Assembly (NCBI RefSeq): GCF_014193585.1
Contig: NZ_BLXY01000001.1
Coordinates: 925,033-989,032 of the forward strand
DNA length: 64,000 nt
DNA from: Geomonas paludis
Lineage (GTDB): Bacteria; Desulfobacterota; Desulfuromonadia; Geobacterales; Geobacteraceae
Reading direction: 5' to 3'
Part shown: one piece after another, positions 19,656-26,984 of the stretch
Numbering within the stretch: position 1 is the stretch's first letter
Layout: each line of letters opens with the position of its first letter
The notes under the pieces: model-generated
Database searches by the model: none
What the model saw: only the letters and a program-made list of their open reading frames with translations
What the model was told of the DNA's origin: nothing
Position numbers and translations under genes: made by a program

Positions 19656-19912
19656 GTGCGAAATTCTCCGATAAAACAGGGGATTGTGGCACCGGGTACT
19701 GCAAAATTGTAATGCAGGCCGACACAATGGCAACCCGCGTGCCGGGCAGGTAAAAGACCTCCCGCGGCGGCGGGGCTCCCGTAGACGCAGGCCAGTGTCG
19801 GGTTCATGAAAACTCCTATCGGCAGATGTCCCGGACAACTGAAGAAATTAATTTTTTATCATTATCTTCTAATCAGTGCAATGGGCGATCAATATTAATT
19901 TGTGCTTTACCG

Positions 19913-19942
19913 TTGCGGTGCCGAAGCCGCTGCGTGTATATT
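19913..19942 (+). promoter_or_regulatory. Candidate promoter for the RNA methyltransferase gene
   Basis: TTGCGG at 19913-19918 and TATATT at 19937-19942 have an 18-bp spacer. The rest of the 386-bp gap (19656-20041) includes an AT-rich stretch at 19840-19910 and shows no gene. Confidence 0.4.
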
Positions 19943-20041
19943 CCTCATGAAGGTGAGCGGCGGCAGCACGGCCACCACGGGGGGGCGGCGCGGCACCTCT
20001 CATGACAGAGTGCTCCGGCAGGTTTTTTTTAAGGAGAAAGG

Positions 20042-21166
20042 ATGAAGCAGTTTTTTTTCGCCACCACCGCCAAGGGCGTGGAAGAGGCGCTGGCGGCCGA
20101 GCTGGTACGGCTGGGTGTTCCCGAGGTCACTGCCGAAAGCGGCGGCGTCCGCTTCGCAGGTGGGATGGAGGCCGCCTACCGCGCCAACCTCTGGCTGCGC
20201 ACCGCGAGCCGTGTGCTGATGACCCTGGCCGAGTTCCCTTGCGAAAGCCCGGAAGAGTTGTACCGCGGCGTGCGCGCCGTCTCCTGGGAGCGCTTCCTGA
20301 CCCCGGCCCTCACCCTCGCCGTCGACTGCAACCTGCGCGACTCGGCGCTGACCCATTCCGGCTTCGTGGCGCTCAAGACCAAGGACGCCATCGTCGACGC
20401 CCTGCGCGACCACTACGGCAGCCGCCCCAGCGTGGACACCAAGGACCCCGACCTGCGTGTCAACGTGCGCCTGTTCAAGAACCGCTGCACCCTTAGCCTC
20501 GACCTCTCCGGCGAACCCCTGGACCGCCGCGGCTACCGCCTGGACCGGCACGAGGCGCCGCTCAAGGAGAACCTGGCCGCGGCGCTGGTGGAACTGTCCG
20601 GCTGGGACGGCAGCATCCCGCTGGTCGATCCCATGTGCGGCACCGGGACCATCGCCATCGAGGCGGCGCTCAAGGCGCTGCGCATCCCTCCCGGGCTCAA
20701 CCGCCGCTTCGGTTTCCAGCGCTGGCAGGGCTTCGACCGTGCCCTGTGGGACCGCATCGTCGCCGAGGCGCGCGCCGGCATGCTGGAGCGGCTCCCCGCG
20801 CCGGTGCAGGGGACCGACCTCTCCCACTCCGCGGTGGGAATGGCGGCGCAGAACGCGAAGCGCGCCGGGGTGCTTGAGCACCTGGTGCTGGGGCGCCTCC
20901 CCATGGCGGAACTCACCGTGCCCCCGGGGCCCGGAGTGCTGATCATCAACCCGCCCTACGGCAAGAGGCTCGGCGAGCAGGAGGCGCTGCGCCCGCTCTA
21001 CAAGGAGATCGGCGACACCCTGAAACAGCGCTGCAAGGGGTACACCGCCTACCTCTTCACCGGCAACCTGGAGCTGGCCAAGTCGGTCGGACTGAAGGCG
21101 ACCCGCAGGATGGTGCTCTACAACGGCCCCATCGAGTGCCGGCTGCTCAAGTACGAGATGTATTAG
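20042..21166 (+). CDS. THUMP-domain class I SAM-dependent RNA methyltransferase (RlmL/YcbY type)
   Basis: This 374-residue enzyme is predicted to methylate guanine N2 in RNA, by analogy with RlmL acting on 23S rRNA. An N-terminal THUMP-like region (about 1-160) precedes a Rossmann methyltransferase domain with the SAM loop DPMCGTGTIAIEAAL and the catalytic INPPYGKRLGE. It matches the N-terminal half of E. coli RlmKL, so it is the unfused, single-activity form. The exact target base is an inference. AAGGAG precedes the ATG. Confidence 0.88.
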   Translation: MKQFFFATTAKGVEEALAAELVRLGVPEVTAESGGVRFAGGMEAAYRANLWLRTASRVLMTLAEFPCESPEELYRGVRAVSWERFLTPALTLAVDCNLRDSALTHSGFVALKTKDAIVDALRDHYGSRPSVDTKDPDLRVNVRLFKNRCTLSLDLSGEPLDRRGYRLDRHEAPLKENLAAALVELSGWDGSIPLVDPMCGTGTIAIEAALKALRIPPGLNRRFGFQRWQGFDRALWDRIVAEARAGMLERLPAPVQGTDLSHSAVGMAAQNAKRAGVLEHLVLGRLPMAELTVPPGPGVLIINPPYGKRLGEQEALRPLYKEIGDTLKQRCKGYTAYLFTGNLELAKSVGLKATRRMVLYNGPIECRLLKYEMY

Positions 21167-21197
21167 CAAGGGTGACTTCTGTCATTAAAATAGAAGC

Positions 21198-21226
21198 TTG
21201 ACACGCTAATCCTTTTACTATATGTT
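21198..21226 (+). promoter_or_regulatory. Promoter of the tRNA gene
   Basis: A perfect TTGACA at 21198-21203 and TATGTT at 21221-21226 have a 17-bp spacer, 16 bp before the tRNA. Confidence 0.6.
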
Positions 21227-21241
21227 TTAATTTCGCTTTTC

Positions 21242-21318
21242 GGGCCTATAGCTCAGTTGGTTAGAGCTACCGGCTCATAACCGGTCGGTCCCAGGTTCGA
21301 GTCCTGGTGGGCCCACCA
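21242..21318 (+). tRNA. tRNA with CAT anticodon (elongator Met or lysidine-type Ile2)
   Basis: This is a 77-nt cloverleaf with acceptor stem GGGCCTA/TGGGCCC, D stem GCTC/GAGC, anticodon stem ACCGG/CCGGT with loop CTCATAA (anticodon CAT at 21276-21278), T arm CCAGG-TTCGAGT-CCTGG and an encoded CCA. A G1-C72 pair rules out initiator tRNA. The GGCTCATAACC anticodon arm looks like tRNA-Ile2, whose C34 is modified to lysidine, more than elongator Met, but this is not decisive. Confidence 0.93.
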
Positions 21319-21395
21319 CCTTACAAATTAGGATGATGTGGGGATGCCCTTAAAGCACCTGGTCAGACGGAAAAATACACTGTTAGTGGGGAGAG

Positions 21396-21426
21396 AGAGT
21401 GCACACCAAGCGGTTGCACTCTTTTT
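21396..21426 (+). terminator. Terminator after the tRNA gene
   Basis: AGAGTGCA/TGCACTCT with an 11-nt loop is followed by a T-rich tail. Confidence 0.75.
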
Positions 21427-21438
21427 CTTTTGAGCGCG

Positions 21439-22557
21439 ATGATAACTCCAAGAATTTCCGATCTAGTTGGAATAACTGGCAAAATTGCCCCAATTCACTT
21501 CGCTGAATCCTGGGACAACGTGGGGCTGCAGCTTGGCGACCCCGTCGGCCAGGTCTCCCGGATCATGGTGGCGCTCGATCCCGGCCGTCCCGCCGTCGAG
21601 GCGGCCATCGAGGCCGGCTGCCAACTGCTGGTCACGCATCACCCGTTCATCTTCTCTCCGCTCAAAAAGATCACCGCCGCCGACGAGACCGGCCGCCTTA
21701 CCATCCTCGCCCTCAAGCACGACCTCGCCATCATCTCCCTGCACACCAACCTCGACATCGCCCATGGGGGCGTCAACGACCTTCTGGCCGGCCGCCTGGG
21801 ACTCCAGGGCGCGCAGCCTCTGAAGATCACCGGCGGGGAGGAGTACGTCAAGATGGTGCTGTTCGCGCCGCGCGGCTTCGAGGAGAAGCTTTTGGCCGCG
21901 CTCTCCCCCTTCATGCCCCTGATCGGCAACTACCGCGACTGTTCCTACCAGGTCGAGGGGACCGGGCGCTTCACCCCGCTGGCCGGCGCCAAGCCCTTCG
22001 TGGGGGAGGTCGGCTCGGGACATGCCGAGCCGGAGAGCAGGCTCGAGTTCCTGATCATGAAGGAGCGCATCGGCGCCGCCGTGACCGCCCTGAAGGGGGT
22101 GCACCCCTACGAGGAGCCGGCCTACGACCTGTACCCGGTGCTGAACCAGGGGGCGCCGCGCGGGCTGGGACGTATCGGCACGCTGGCCGCCCCGGTGGCC
22201 GCGGGGGGCTTTGCCAGGGAGGTCCGGGAGCGCCTCGGTGCGGCAGGCGTGCGGCTGGTCGGGGACCCGGAGCGTCCGGTGAAAAAAGTGGCAGTCTGCG
22301 GCGGCTCCGGCGTGTCGCTGCTGCACGACGCGGCCCGCAAGGGTGCCGATATCCTGGTGACCGGTGACGTGAAATACCACGAGGCGCGCGAGGCCGAGGC
22401 CCTCGGGGTGGCGCTGCTGGACGCCGGCCATTTCGCCACCGAGCGGCTCATGATCGAGGGGCTCGGGGCGCAGTTGAAGGACGCCATTGCGGCGCGCCGT
22501 TTCGAGGCGGAAGTGGTGGAATACCAAGGAGAGCAGGAGCCTTTCAGCTTCTGGTGA
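21439..22557 (+). CDS. NIF3-family dinuclear metal protein (YbgI/YqfO type)
   Basis: This 372-residue protein carries the NIF3 dinuclear metal site, visible as THHPFIFSP, HTNLDIAHGGVNDLL and DAGHFATER. It is longer than E. coli YbgI (about 247) because it carries the central YqfO-type insert (about residues 130-240, including LKGVHPYEEPAYDLYPV). The family has been annotated as GTP cyclohydrolase type 2-like, but the physiological role is unclear. The ATG at 21439 is preferred over a TTG 9 bp upstream. Its neighbour is the coiled-coil zinc-ribbon gene, a common pairing in many bacteria. Confidence 0.9.
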   Translation: MITPRISDLVGITGKIAPIHFAESWDNVGLQLGDPVGQVSRIMVALDPGRPAVEAAIEAGCQLLVTHHPFIFSPLKKITAADETGRLTILALKHDLAIISLHTNLDIAHGGVNDLLAGRLGLQGAQPLKITGGEEYVKMVLFAPRGFEEKLLAALSPFMPLIGNYRDCSYQVEGTGRFTPLAGAKPFVGEVGSGHAEPESRLEFLIMKERIGAAVTALKGVHPYEEPAYDLYPVLNQGAPRGLGRIGTLAAPVAAGGFAREVRERLGAAGVRLVGDPERPVKKVAVCGGSGVSLLHDAARKGADILVTGDVKYHEAREAEALGVALLDAGHFATERLMIEGLGAQLKDAIAARRFEAEVVEYQGEQEPFSFW

Positions 22558-22604
22558 GGCGTCTGCTCTTTAAGCACATAAAAAGGTAGTTGGGGAGGCG
22601 GATT

Positions 22605-23318
22605 TTGCGTAACAAACTGAAGGCGTTATACGAATTGCAGGAGATCGATCTCAGGATCGACGGGCTGGACGGGGAGAAGGCGCAGCTGGTGAGCGAGTCC
22701 CAGGCTCTGGACGCGAAACTTGCGGAAGCCCGTGAGAAGATCGCGGCGCGGCGCGAAGAAGTGAACACGCTCGAAGAGGAGAAGGGGGCCCTGGAGGCCA
22801 GCCTCGCCTCCGAGAACGACAACATCAACCGTTCCGAGTCGCACCTCAAGGAGATCAAGACCCAGAAGGAGTACCAGGCGGTCTCCAAGGAGATCTCCGG
22901 CGCCAAGAAGCTGATCGCCGAACTGGAGGAGCAGATCCTGCAGAAGATCAACGCCATCGAGGAGATCAACGCCGACATCGCCAAGCGCGAAGCCGATCTA
23001 GTCGAGCTGGAAGGGAACGTCGCCGCGCAGCAGGCCGAAGTGCAGCAGAAGGTGGAAGCGCTGGAAGGTGGGATTGCCAAGGATGCCGCCACCCGCGAAG
23101 AGACCATGAAGATCATCCCGGCCTCCGTGATGAAGCGCTACAGCAGGCTGCGCGACCAGAGAAGGGGCGTTGCCGTGGTGGAAGCCAAGGAAGGGAACTG
23201 CATGGGGTGCAACATGCACCTGCCGCCGCAGCTCTACAACACCCTGTTCCGCGCCGACGACGTGATCACCTGCCCGCACTGCCAGCGCATCCTGGTCATG
23301 AAGCAGGAAGTGGAGTAA
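22605..23318 (+). CDS. Coiled-coil protein with C-terminal C4 zinc ribbon
   Basis: This protein of about 237 residues is a long coiled coil (about 5-190, rich in Glu/Lys/Ala) ending in a zinc ribbon with two CxxC motifs (CMGCNMHLPPQ and CPHCQRIL). The family is conserved next to NIF3-type genes; a role in RNA or ribosome quality control has been considered but is not shown here. A TTG start at 22605 is preferred because GGGGAGG lies 6 bp before it. An earlier TTG at 22590 overlaps no ribosome-binding site. The stop codon is followed at once by a hexamer hairpin repeat. Confidence 0.82.
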   Translation: MRNKLKALYELQEIDLRIDGLDGEKAQLVSESQALDAKLAEAREKIAARREEVNTLEEEKGALEASLASENDNINRSESHLKEIKTQKEYQAVSKEISGAKKLIAELEEQILQKINAIEEINADIAKREADLVELEGNVAAQQAEVQQKVEALEGGIAKDAATREETMKIIPASVMKRYSRLRDQRRGVAVVEAKEGNCMGCNMHLPPQLYNTLFRADDVITCPHCQRILVMKQEVE

Positions 23319-23319
23319 G

Positions 23320-23405
23320 GCAGAGTAAGACTAAGATTAAGATTAAGATTAAGACTGAGATGAGGCCTCTGCTTTTCCTTAGTCTTAATCTCTGTCTCGA
23401 TCTGC
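23320..23405. repeat. GATTAA/TTAATC hexamer hairpin, copy 1
   Basis: The left arm has tandem AAGATT units (GACTAAGATTAAGATTAAG), and the right arm has the complementary CTTAGTCTTAATCTC. The element runs from GCAG, 1 nt after the stop codon, to CTGC. Related elements follow murG and ddl. It sits just before RNase P RNA, and its right arm may supply part of the rnpB promoter. Confidence 0.75.
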
Positions 23406-23417
23406 AGTAAAGATTTT

Positions 23418-23842
23418 GGCCGAAGCAGACCAGATGGTCGCCGTTCACCTCGCCTTGGGCGAAGGTGGAGGGAGGAAAGTCCGGGCTCCACAGGGCATGG
23501 TGCTGGATAACGTCCAGCGGGGGCAACCCTAGGGATAGTGCCACAGAGAGAAGTCCGCCCACCAGACCAAAGCTTTAAGGGGCTTGCCCCCCGAAGCCTT
23601 GGCGTAGGGGGGTAAGGGTGAAAGGGTGAGGTAAGAGCTCACCGGGTCCGGCGGCGACGTCGGATGCCAGGTAAACCCCACCAGGAGCAAGACCAAATAG
23701 GGAAGCGCCAAGGACGGCCCGTCCGTGCTTCCGGGTTGGTTGCTTGAGGGTGTCGGCAACGGCACTCCTAGATGAATGACTATCACCCGCCTCCGGGTAA
23801 CCGGCTGCGGGAACAGAACCCGGCTTACGGGCTGCTTCGGCC
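23418..23842 (+). ncRNA. rnpB: RNase P RNA (class A)
   Basis: This is the catalytic RNA that matures tRNA 5' ends. The closing helix P1 is a perfect 11-bp match (GGCCGAAGCAG at 23418 and CTGCTTCGGCC ending at 23842). Conserved core segments are visible: GAGGAAAGTCCGGGCTCC near 23471 and CAGGGCATGGTGCTGGATAA near 23500. GACTATCAC and the GGCTTACGG segment lie near the 3' end. The region near 23580-23640 (P12) is enlarged. The promoter may be TTAATC (23385) - 17 bp - TAAAGA (23408), which is weak. Confidence 0.95.
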
Positions 23843-23861
23843 AATTTTCAAACAAATAGAA

Positions 23862-24021
23862 TTAAACGCAAAGCCTCTCCGAAGCTCCAACTCCCCTCGG
23901 ATGCAAAGCTGGAGCTTTGCGCCATATGGGGTTCCCAAGCTGGAACTTGGGAACCAGGAAAGGTCATCACCAGTCAGGTTCGTTTTTGTGCTGTCTTTGC
24001 GTCATTGCGGCTTTGCGTTAA
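23862..24021. repeat. Foldback element after rnpB
   Basis: Terminal inverted repeats TTAAACGCAAAGCC (23862) and GGCTTTGCGTTAA (24009) enclose two smaller hairpins: GCAAAGCT/AGCTTTGC near 23903 and GGTTCCCAAG/CTTGGGAACC near 23929. The length of about 160 bp and lack of any frame suggest a MITE-like element. The rest of the gap to 24095 holds only a terminator. Confidence 0.6.
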
Positions 24022-24044
24022 CCATCGGTTTGTAGGTGTAGACT

Positions 24045-24076
24045 CGCCTTCCGATCACACCGGACGGCGTTTTTTT
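24045..24076 (+). terminator. Terminator downstream of rnpB region
   Basis: CGCCTTCCG/CGGACGGCG (one mismatch) is followed by seven T residues. Confidence 0.75.
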
Positions 24077-24095
24077 ATGGTGCAAGAGGTTTGAA

Positions 24096-24590
24096 GTGAC
24101 CGGTTGGGATCATGAGTGGCAGGGGGCGGTAGGGAAGGTGACGGCGGCGTTCGGACGGCTGCCGGATGCCGTCCGCCTGGAACTGGCAGCCTCGGCCCGG
24201 GCCATGGTCGCCCACAAACAGGCGATGCAGCAACTGGTCACCCGGGTCGATGCCGCCGCCCATTGCGCCGGCTGCGGCGGGGCCTGCTGCGCCAAGGGGA
24301 AATACCACTTCAGCGCCGCGGACCTCCTGGTGTACCTGGCCACCGGGCAGCCGCTCTTTACGCCGCGCTTCGACAACGGGCTCTGCCCGTTTCTGGGCGA
24401 GCCGGAGTGCCTGATGCCGCCGGGCTACCGGCCCTTCAACTGCATCACCTTCAATTGCGACCTCATCGAGGATCAGATGCCGCGGGACGAAGTCGCCCGC
24501 TTTTACCGGATGGAGCAGGAGCTTGCCGCCCGCTACGCCGAGATCCGCGCCCTGTTCCCGGCGCGGAGCATGGACGGCTCCCTGCTTTGA
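24096..24590 (+). CDS. YkgJ-family cysteine-cluster protein
   Basis: This 164-residue soluble protein has the YkgJ cysteine pattern: CAGCGGACCAKGKYHF, then LCPFLGEPEC and FNCITFNCD, eight or more Cys likely to bind zinc or an Fe-S cluster. The family is annotated as zinc/iron-chelating, and its function is not established. The GTG start at 24096 follows AAGAGG. The next gene starts 19 bp downstream, so the two form a small operon. Confidence 0.82.
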   Translation: MTGWDHEWQGAVGKVTAAFGRLPDAVRLELAASARAMVAHKQAMQQLVTRVDAAAHCAGCGGACCAKGKYHFSAADLLVYLATGQPLFTPRFDNGLCPFLGEPECLMPPGYRPFNCITFNCDLIEDQMPRDEVARFYRMEQELAARYAEIRALFPARSMDGSLL

Positions 24591-24609
24591 CCCCACAGGA
24601 GAAGTGACC

Positions 24610-24936
24610 ATGACGACCACCATCAACGACATCGTGCTGGCGCACATCGACAACAAACCCAGCTTCTACGCCCGGATCGAGGACATCACCCCGGACGTGA
24701 AACCCGGCTGGTGGCAGGTGCAGCTCCTGGTGCTCACCGTGCCGCTCCAGGTCTACCACTGGATACTGGACGAAAGCCAGGTCAATGGCGCCCCCTTCAC
24801 CATGTCCGGGACCCCGATCATGCTCGAGAAGGTGGTGTCGCCGGAACCTCCCGAGAAGCCGGTGGCGCCGGTGGACAGCGGCGGCTCCCAGAAGAAGGGG
24901 AACGTGGTTTCCCTCTTCGACAGGAAAAAGAATTAA
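24610..24936 (+). CDS. Conserved small protein of unknown function
   Basis: This 108-residue protein starts MTTTINDIVLAHIDNKPSF after a CAGGAGAA ribosome-binding site. The first 80 residues look like a compact beta-rich fold (WWQVQLLVLTVPLQVYHWIL). A Pro-rich linker and a basic tail ending FDRKKN follow. No family was recognised. Linkage to the YkgJ gene is the only functional hint. Confidence 0.7.
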   Translation: MTTTINDIVLAHIDNKPSFYARIEDITPDVKPGWWQVQLLVLTVPLQVYHWILDESQVNGAPFTMSGTPIMLEKVVSPEPPEKPVAPVDSGGSQKKGNVVSLFDRKKN

Positions 24937-24953
24937 TAATGTCGCACCGTTCC

Positions 24954-24978
24954 GGGCGGGGCCTTAAAGGCCCCGCCC
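24954..24978 (+). terminator. Terminator-like hairpin
   Basis: GGGCGGGGCC/GGCCCCGCCC is a perfect 10-bp stem with a TTAAA loop, 18 bp after the stop codon. The T tract is poor. Confidence 0.5.
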
Positions 24979-25127
24979 GCCGCGTTTCGCCCTTCGCTGT
25001 TCGCTAGGTCTTTTAATTTACTCCGGTTCACTCCCCGCTTTTACCACTTCTTGCCACCGGTTGCCGTCCCCTCGCTTAACTCCTCGGAAAACCTCCCAAA
25101 AATTCCCTATTTGCCGCTAATTTTGCC

Positions 25128-25156
25128 TTGACATCAATCCTTGCCTCCCGTATAGT
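25128..25156 (+). promoter_or_regulatory. Promoter of the dcw cluster (Pmra)
   Basis: A perfect TTGACA at 25128-25133 and TATAGT at 25151-25156 have a 17-bp spacer. It is the only strong promoter seen before ftsZ in this cluster. Confidence 0.85.
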
Positions 25157-25167
25157 TCGTGCACGAA

Positions 25168-25202
25168 AGTGGTATGCAGTGGTATAAAGTGGCAACGAGT
25201 GC
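25168..25202 (+). promoter_or_regulatory. MraZ operator (10-bp direct repeats)
   Basis: AGTGG recurs at 25168, 25178 and 25188 and as AGTGC at 25198, exactly 10 bp apart. MraZ is known to bind spaced GTGG/TGGG-type direct repeats before its own gene. The repeats lie just downstream of the -10, so binding would block transcription. Confidence 0.85.
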
Positions 25203-25212
25203 CGGGGAAACC

Positions 25213-25695
25213 ATGTTCAGAGGGAAGTTCGACACGACCATCGACGCCAAGGGGCGTACCAGCATTCCCGCGAAATTTCGCGAGGTTCTGCTGGACAGCT
25301 TCGGCGACGAGCGCTTCTTCCTCACCAAGTCCAGTCCGCTGAGGCTGGGTGGTGGGCAGATGGGCTATGGTCTCGTCATCTATCCCTACACCGAGTTCCT
25401 GGCCCTCGAGGAAAGGCTCAAGGACGGGGCCGCCCTCGGCTTCTCCGCCGAGCAGTTGGCCTCGGTGCGCCGCACCATCCTGGTTCCCGCCGTCGAATGC
25501 ACGGCGGACAAGCTGGGCCGCATCCTGGTTCCCACCGACCTGAGAAAGACCGCGCAGCTGGAGCGCGAGCTCCACTTCGTCGGCATGCAGAAAAAGATCG
25601 ACATCTACAGCCAGGCGGTCTGGGCCCAGGTCTGCGCCCAGGACGAGCAGAACTTCCCGCTCGACGCACCGGGCCTCACGGCGCTGGGCCTCTAG
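25213..25695 (+). CDS. mraZ: Transcriptional regulator MraZ
   Basis: MraZ is a 160-residue DNA-binding protein that represses the dcw operon. Two SpoVT/AbrB-like halves are visible: MFRGKFDTTIDAKGRTSIPA and CTADKLGRILVPTDLR. The family start MFRGKF fixes the start at 25213, even though the frame is open earlier. Its operator of AGTGG repeats lies immediately upstream. The stop codon abuts the rsmH start. Confidence 0.96.
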   Translation: MFRGKFDTTIDAKGRTSIPAKFREVLLDSFGDERFFLTKSSPLRLGGGQMGYGLVIYPYTEFLALEERLKDGAALGFSAEQLASVRRTILVPAVECTADKLGRILVPTDLRKTAQLERELHFVGMQKKIDIYSQAVWAQVCAQDEQNFPLDAPGLTALGL

Positions 25696-26634
25696 ATGGC
25701 GGATTTCCATCACATATCGGTACTCCCGGACGAGGTCCTCGAGCTGGTCGCCCCCAAATCGGGCGGCATCTACGTGGACGGCACCCTGGGAGGGGCCGGC
25801 CACGCCGGCCTGGTGCTCACGGCGAGCAGTCCGGACGGCGTCCTGATCGGCTTCGATCGTGACGCGGAGGCGATCGCGGTGGCCCGCGAACGGCTCGCCC
25901 CCTTCGGCGACCGGGTCAGGATCTTCCAGAGGAACTTCTCCTCGATAGCGGCGACCCTGGCCGAGATCGGGGTGGACGCCATCGACGGTTTCGTCCTCGA
26001 CCTCGGGGTTTCCAGCCACCAGCTGGACAAGGAGGAGCGGGGCTTCAGCTTCCAGGCCGACGCGCCCCTGGACATGCGCATGGACCGAAGCTCCGGCCCG
26101 AGCGCAGCCGACCTGGTCAACACCCTCTCCGAGGCCGAACTGCACCGCATCATCGCCGAGTACGGCGAGGAGCGCTGGGCCAAGAGGGTCGCCTCCTTCA
26201 TCGTGAAGGCCCGGGCCGAGGCCCCCATCGAGACCACCATGCAGCTGGTGGACATCATCAAGGGGGCCATCCCCAAGGCGAAGTGGGAGGAGCGGCTGCA
26301 TCCCGCGACGAGGACCTTCCAGGGGCTACGGATCGCGGTCAACGAGGAGCTGAAGAGCCTGGAGGACGGGCTTGCCGACCTGCTGAAACTCCTGAAACCC
26401 GGCGGGCGCGGTGCAGTGATCTCCTTCCACTCGCTGGAGGACCGCATCGTCAAGGAGGCCTTCCGCGCCGCCGCCGCCGGCTGCACCTGCCCCAAGGAGC
26501 TCCCGATCTGCGTCTGCAACCGGGTGCCGCAGTACAAGGTGCTGACCAAGAAGGCGGTCAAGGCCGGTGATGAGGAACTGAACGCGAACCCGCGCTCCCG
26601 GAGCGCACGCCTGAGAGGCATCGAGAAGATTTAA
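25696..26634 (+). CDS. rsmH: 16S rRNA (cytosine-1402 N4) methyltransferase
   Basis: RsmH (MraW) uses SAM to methylate C1402 of 16S rRNA in the P site. The protein is 312 residues. The SAM loop is [16 protein letters not shown], and the signature [18 protein letters not shown] and the C-terminal [14 protein letters not shown] are present. It begins directly after the mraZ stop and is followed by ftsL 14 bp later, the standard dcw order. Confidence 0.97.
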   Translation: MADFHHISVLPDEVLELVAPKSGGIYVDGTLGGAGHAGLVLTASSPDGVLIGFDRDAEAIAVARERLAPFGDRVRIFQRNFSSIAATLAEIGVDAIDGFVLDLGVSSHQLDKEERGFSFQADAPLDMRMDRSSGPSAADLVNTLSEAELHRIIAEYGEERWAKRVASFIVKARAEAPIETTMQLVDIIKGAIPKAKWEERLHPATRTFQGLRIAVNEELKSLEDGLADLLKLLKPGGRGAVISFHSLEDRIVKEAFRAAAAGCTCPKELPICVCNRVPQYKVLTKKAVKAGDEELNANPRSRSARLRGIEKI

Positions 26635-26648
26635 CAAGAGGTAGCACT

Positions 26649-26984
26649 ATGGCACAGAGCAAAGTTGCCTACGGCAAGGTCGCCGCACCGGCACGACCCG
26701 GAGCGGTAGCAAGAGAGAACTGGATCAGTTTCCGGTACCTGACCGGGGTCATGGTCCTGCTTACGCTGGTTTCCATATTCCACGTCTGGTCCCGGGTCGA
26801 GGTGATCGATCTCAACCTGAGGATCGGCGAGGCGAACAAACAGTTCAGGGATCAGCAGCAGGAGAACAAGCGTCTCAAGGTGGAGGTGGCGTCCCTGAAG
26901 GCGCCGGCCCGCATCGAGGCGCTGGCCAAGGGTGAGCTCGGTATGGCGCTCCCCACCGACCAGCAGGTGGTCCTGGTCAAGTGA
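26649..26984 (+). CDS. ftsL: Cell division protein FtsL
   Basis: FtsL is a 111-residue bitopic division protein that, with FtsB and FtsQ, activates the septal synthase FtsW-FtsI. A short cytoplasmic region is followed by one membrane segment (about residues 28-47) and a periplasmic leucine-zipper-like coiled coil (DLNLRIGEANKQFRDQQQ). Sequence conservation in this family is low, so the call rests on size, topology and position. Its stop overlaps the ftsI GTG start. Confidence 0.9.
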   Translation: MAQSKVAYGKVAAPARPGAVARENWISFRYLTGVMVLLTLVSIFHVWSRVEVIDLNLRIGEANKQFRDQQQENKRLKVEVASLKAPARIEALAKGELGMALPTDQQVVLVK

